Source: Fimenecus sp963590415 (lineage in GTDB: Bacteria; Bacillota; Clostridia; Oscillospirales; Acutalibacteraceae). From it: 64,000 nucleotides of DNA. Every line of letters starts with the position of its first letter. Position 1 is the first letter of the stretch. A model generated the notes under the pieces. That model had not been told where the DNA came from. It saw only the letters and a list, made by a program, of their open reading frames with translations, and ran no database searches. Positions 61,079-64,000 of the stretch are shown one piece after another. Where the stretch lies: NCBI GenBank assembly GCA_963590415.1, contig CAVAPB010000003.1, forward strand, positions 1-64,000. Direction: 5' to 3'. The position numbers and the translations under genes are program-made.

Positions 61079-61897
61079 TCATTTAATGTCAATAGAACAG
61101 AAGCCTGATTTTTCGCCGAAAGGAAAAACATTTTCGCACGCAACGGTCATTTTATCGTATTTGAGCGTTCCGAGTGTTTTCAAAGCGCACGCCTCATAAA
61201 GCGCAGAGGCAAAGACAAGAGCGTCAACGCCGTCCGGAAGCAATTCAGCGATATATTTCGGCAGAGTTATCCCCTCACCCTTTAATATGTCATATTCGTT
61301 TTCACCGCACCGAACAAGCATACAATTATTAAAATATCTGTAGAACTCATTTTCCGGAGAAATTATCATATCGCAACTGCCGAGATTGCGCTCGTTAAGG
61401 CAAATAACCACCGACAGCCCGTATAAGTCGTAAATTTTATCACACACGCTTTTATACGCAAATTCATTTTTGGTAAACACCCGTATTTCACCTGCGAGAT
61501 TCACGAATTTTTCAAGGTATTGAGAAAACGCTCCCTTTCGGTCTTTTATACCGAGTGTAAATGCCGTTTTGTCATATTTGCGGTGTCGCAAAAAGTCCTC
61601 GGCTGAATTTACAGTCATAATATTCGGCAAGACAGTGGGCTTGAAAATTTTCAAGCCGTTTGCACCCGTTACATCGGTTCCGACTGTCGGAATAACGGCT
61701 TTTGAGCACGAGCCGAGCATTTTAATGACCTCGCCGTATCCGTCTTTGCACTGTTTTTCGTAAATTTCAAGCCGATAAAACGGGGCGGCACCCTTGACAT
61801 TTACCCTTTCAAATACGGGCTCGGGCGGAGAGAAAAAGTGCTTTAATCTTACCCCCACTCCCTTTTCCTTCGGTATTATTTTCAAAACGGCAAACAT
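61079..61897 (-). CDS. Conserved-looking protein of unknown function
   Basis: 272 residues, no signal peptide or membrane segment. The sequence alternates hydrophobic strands and glycine-rich turns (AVIPTVGTDVTGANGLKIFKP, VVICLNERNLGSCDMII) suggesting an alpha/beta fold, but I recognise no family. The start at 61897 uses GAGGTG, which lies inside the 3' arm of a stable hairpin, so translation may be low or controlled. It sits between the S41 gene and greA. Confidence 0.6.
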   Translation of the reverse strand: MFAVLKIIPKEKGVGVRLKHFFSPPEPVFERVNVKGAAPFYRLEIYEKQCKDGYGEVIKMLGSCSKAVIPTVGTDVTGANGLKIFKPTVLPNIMTVNSAEDFLRHRKYDKTAFTLGIKDRKGAFSQYLEKFVNLAGEIRVFTKNEFAYKSVCDKIYDLYGLSVVICLNERNLGSCDMIISPENEFYRYFNNCMLVRCGENEYDILKGEGITLPKYIAELLPDGVDALVFASALYEACALKTLGTLKYDKMTVACENVFPFGEKSGFCSIDIK

Positions 61898-61904
61898 AAA
61901 AACA

Positions 61905-61930
61905 CCTCGCATACGAAATTGTATGCGAGG
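61905..61930 (-). terminator. Hairpin that ends the S41 gene and covers the next ribosome binding site
   Basis: CCTCGCATAC pairs perfectly with GTATGCGAGG around a six-base loop and is followed by TGTTTTT. The GAGGTG ribosome site of the gene at 61897 overlaps the 3' arm. Confidence 0.75.
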
Positions 61931-61945
61931 CGCTTTGATAAAATG

Positions 61946-63151
61946 TCAGTTTTCGCCGACGAGCACATTATATGCTTTCTGATATTGGTCGTCGTCCTCC
62001 TGCGAGAGAAGCGCGAGCTTTTCCTCCTTGGCGGAGTCAAGCTTAACCTCATAATCGGGTACAACACCCGTGGAATTATACGAAGCGCTGACATAAGGCT
62101 TTATTTCCGCAACGGTAAGTATAATTGCTCCTCCGTCGCTTAACTGGAACGCCTTTTGCATTGTTCCGTTTCCGTTAGTGGTCGTGCCGACAATCTGCGC
62201 CTTGCCGAAGTCCCTTAAATCGCAGGCAAAAAGCTCTGCGGGACCCGAGGTCTGATTATTTACAAGCACCATCATCTGCATTGAGACGCTGTCTGCATCC
62301 GCAGTAAATGTGTCAACAACCTCTCCATCCTTATTCAAAGCCGTGGCAATGGCGCCGCTGCCCTCACTTGCCACGGGAACCAGTATGTCGAGCGTCTGCG
62401 CCGCATAGTCGATAGTTCCGCTTGAGGTGCCTCGCAAATCAAAAATAATACTTGTTACATTTTGCTTGGAAAGCTCATTTATTGTGCCTTTAAGCTGGGA
62501 CGCCGTTGTAGAATAGAAATCGGTTATTTTTACATATCCGACAGAGCCGTTGACGCTGTAATAAACAGACTGTGCACTGTAGCCCTTTACAATGCCGACC
62601 GACTGTTCAACGCCGTCGTGAACGAACCGAACCGTTACGCTTGTGAGCTTGCCGCCGGTGAGCTTATCCATAAGCTCATTGTAATTGTATGCGGTAACAG
62701 GCTCTTCGTCGATTTCGATAATCTTGTCTCCCTTTGAGATACCGCTCTGTGCCGCCGGTGAATTTTCGGAGACCTCGGCGGCGTATATCGCCGTGTCTTC
62801 CTCATTGTAATAAGCGATAATGCCTATTCCGACCTTTTCGCCGTTGAGCTCGTTTTTATAGGTATCGTACTCGGTTGCGGTAAGATACTTACTGTACTTA
62901 TCGCCGAGACCTGCCGCATATCCGCCCGAAAGCTCGGAATTCAGCAGCATCTCGTTTATCGAGCCGTAATAGTTTGTCCTGACAATGTTATCGATTTCGG
63001 AGATATACGAATACATCTGCGCCCTGTTGGGCAAGTCCTTAATGAGGCTGTTGTAAGTTCTCATTGAAACGGACATCGTAACGGCAACGGTAATCGCAAC
63101 CGCTATAAGCGTTATCGCAAGCGAAACGCCAACCGATATTTTTTTGTTCAT
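61946..63151 (-). CDS. S41 family (CtpA/B-like) protease homologue, catalytic pair missing
   Basis: 401 residues with an N-terminal membrane anchor (8-28), a PDZ domain at about 105-185 (SPAAQSGISKGDKIIEID) and the S41 core. At the active site the usual T-A-S-A-S-E reads T-S-G-P-A-E, so the catalytic Ser position is Gly with a Ser one place earlier. The usual T-F-G-K-G, 25 residues later, reads T-N-G-N-G, so Lys is Asn. The rest of the fold is kept (DGGAIILTVAEI). It is probably inactive or uses other residues. It directly follows the M23 gene, an arrangement seen near ftsEX in Firmicutes. Confidence 0.85.
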   Translation of the reverse strand: MNKKISVGVSLAITLIAVAITVAVTMSVSMRTYNSLIKDLPNRAQMYSYISEIDNIVRTNYYGSINEMLLNSELSGGYAAGLGDKYSKYLTATEYDTYKNELNGEKVGIGIIAYYNEEDTAIYAAEVSENSPAAQSGISKGDKIIEIDEEPVTAYNYNELMDKLTGGKLTSVTVRFVHDGVEQSVGIVKGYSAQSVYYSVNGSVGYVKITDFYSTTASQLKGTINELSKQNVTSIIFDLRGTSSGTIDYAAQTLDILVPVASEGSGAIATALNKDGEVVDTFTADADSVSMQMMVLVNNQTSGPAELFACDLRDFGKAQIVGTTTNGNGTMQKAFQLSDGGAIILTVAEIKPYVSASYNSTGVVPDYEVKLDSAKEEKLALLSQEDDDQYQKAYNVLVGEN

Positions 63152-63168
63152 TTACAACCACCTCTTGT

Positions 63169-64000
63169 TTAATCGGGAAGTGAGGGAATCCATACCTCGG
63201 GATTTGTTCTTGTTCCGTTTTGATATACTTCAAAGTGAAGATGTGCGCCGAACGAGTTACCCGTGTTGCCTACATAAGCGATAACCTGACCCTGCTTTAC
63301 CGTCTCACCTGCCGAAACAATCATCTTACTGCAATGGGCGTATCTTGTATAAATGCCGTTACCGTGATTGATATAGACATTATAACCCCAACTTGAATGG
63401 TATTCAGCCGAATACACAACACCGTCGGCAGCCGCTCTTATTTCTTTACCCATTGTGGAGCCTGTACCTCTTGTGCATATATCAACGCCCTTGTGTCCAT
63501 TGTGTCCGTAATGCTGAGATACATATACATTACTGTACTGAAGCGGACAAATCATTCCCTTTGCGGAAACGGGATAATTACCTATCTCGGAGGTTCCGCC
63601 TCCGCCGTCAAGCGAACCGCTGCCGTTCTTATCCATTCCCTCTTGCTTTGCCGCATCGTACGCTGCCTGCTCTTTTTTAATCTTTTCCATCTGCGCCCTG
63701 TATTCGGCAGACGCCGAATCGAGATTAGAAAGAATTGAATTATAGGATTGAACCTTTTTCTCAAGCTTGGTCTGCTGTGCGTCGACCGAATTTCGTGCCG
63801 CCTGAACCTGTGCTCTCGAATCAACGATTTTTGCCCTCTCCTCTTCAACGGCAGCCTGCTTTTCAACCTGCTCCTGCTTCTGTGAATTGAGCTGCTCGAC
63901 AAGCTTGTTCGACTCATCAATCTGTGCGTCAAGCTCGGAAACCAATTCCTTGTCGTGCCTTGCAACCGAGCTTAAAAGCTCAAGCCGTGTGAGGAACGAC
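63169..64000 (-). CDS. EnvC/PcsB-like M23 peptidase with coiled coil, partial
   Basis: The 3' 277 codons are in the window; the frame is open to the edge and continues beyond it. Upstream residues form a long Gln/Glu/Lys-rich coiled coil (ELDAQIDES, KLEKKVQSYNSIL, MEKIKKEQAAYDAAK). The C-terminal LytM/M23 domain has HKGVDI and the HLHFEV motif; metal ligands His, Asp and His are in place. Such proteins activate or perform septal peptidoglycan cleavage under FtsEX control. The S41 gene follows after 17 bases. Confidence 0.9.
   Translation of the reverse strand, partial: SFLTRLELLSSVARHDKELVSELDAQIDESNKLVEQLNSQKQEQVEKQAAVEEERAKIVDSRAQVQAARNSVDAQQTKLEKKVQSYNSILSNLDSASAEYRAQMEKIKKEQAAYDAAKQEGMDKNGSGSLDGGGGTSEIGNYPVSAKGMICPLQYSNVYVSQHYGHNGHKGVDICTRGTGSTMGKEIRAAADGVVYSAEYHSSWGYNVYINHGNGIYTRYAHCSKMIVSAGETVKQGQVIAYVGNTGNSFGAHLHFEVYQNGTRTNPEVWIPSLPD

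Overview
The window looks like the chromosome of a low-to-mid GC Clostridia, most likely a gut Oscillospiraceae/Ruminococcaceae-type organism. The evidence is the strong AGGAGG ribosome binding sites, a ClpE-type unfoldase with an N-terminal zinc finger, an ECF transporter module, a yceD-rpmF pair, a TnpV-like transposon protein and tRNAs with encoded CCA. Genus and species cannot be read from the sequence. Almost everything is on the minus strand.

1-31.6 kb is mainly core. A zinc-ribbon lipoprotein, tRNA-Arg and ychF are followed (reading right to left) by a DUF1015-VanZ-solute-binding-protein operon. tRNA-Ser(GGA) and tRNA-Gly(TCC) are each followed by arrays of structured repeats that carry copies of that same tRNA's 3' end. 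A NUDIX gene sits inside the tRNA-Ser array in a cassette with short inverted ends. Between the arrays lie a Fe-S protein and a divergent CRP/FNR regulator. Next come bioY, a ClpE-like ATPase, pgsA, cvpA and a long operon ruvC-ruvA-ruvB-glmM-methyltransferase-ecfA1-ecfA2-ecfT-truA-DUF5711. Then come der, a DUF512 radical SAM protein, rpmF, yceD, a small P-loop protein, pgi, a D,D-carboxypeptidase and ligA.

31.6-58.85 kb is an accessory island between ligA and lysS, bordered by two similar 40-bp hairpin sequences. It encodes a MoxR ATPase, a metallopeptidase/VWA protein and a SNF2-type helicase in one operon. It also encodes a CbbX-like AAA protein with a P-loop-less RecF-like partner, a soluble FtsH-like AAA protease and two DUF262 proteins (one with a DUF1524 HNH domain) behind a WYL regulator. 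Other genes are a three-nuclease fusion (HNH, Cas4-like, DEDD), two metallophosphoesterases, a 5'-nucleotidase-like HAD, a cREC-type receiver fused to half a glycosyltransferase, an LRR protein, a deiminase, a small XRE protein and TnpV-like transposon leftovers. Six promoters in the island share one layout: an operator-like TGCACC-N6-GGTGCA (often only the GGTGCA half) placed 10-11 bp before the -10 box. The best palindrome is in front of the WYL gene. I read the island as one regulated, probably defensive, multi-operon system. A SAM-I riboswitch lies in the middle, in front of the LRR gene, where no methionine gene is present.

58.9-64 kb returns to core: lysS, greA, an unrecognised gene, an S41-type protease that has lost its catalytic pair, and the end of an EnvC/PcsB-like M23 peptidase that runs off the window.
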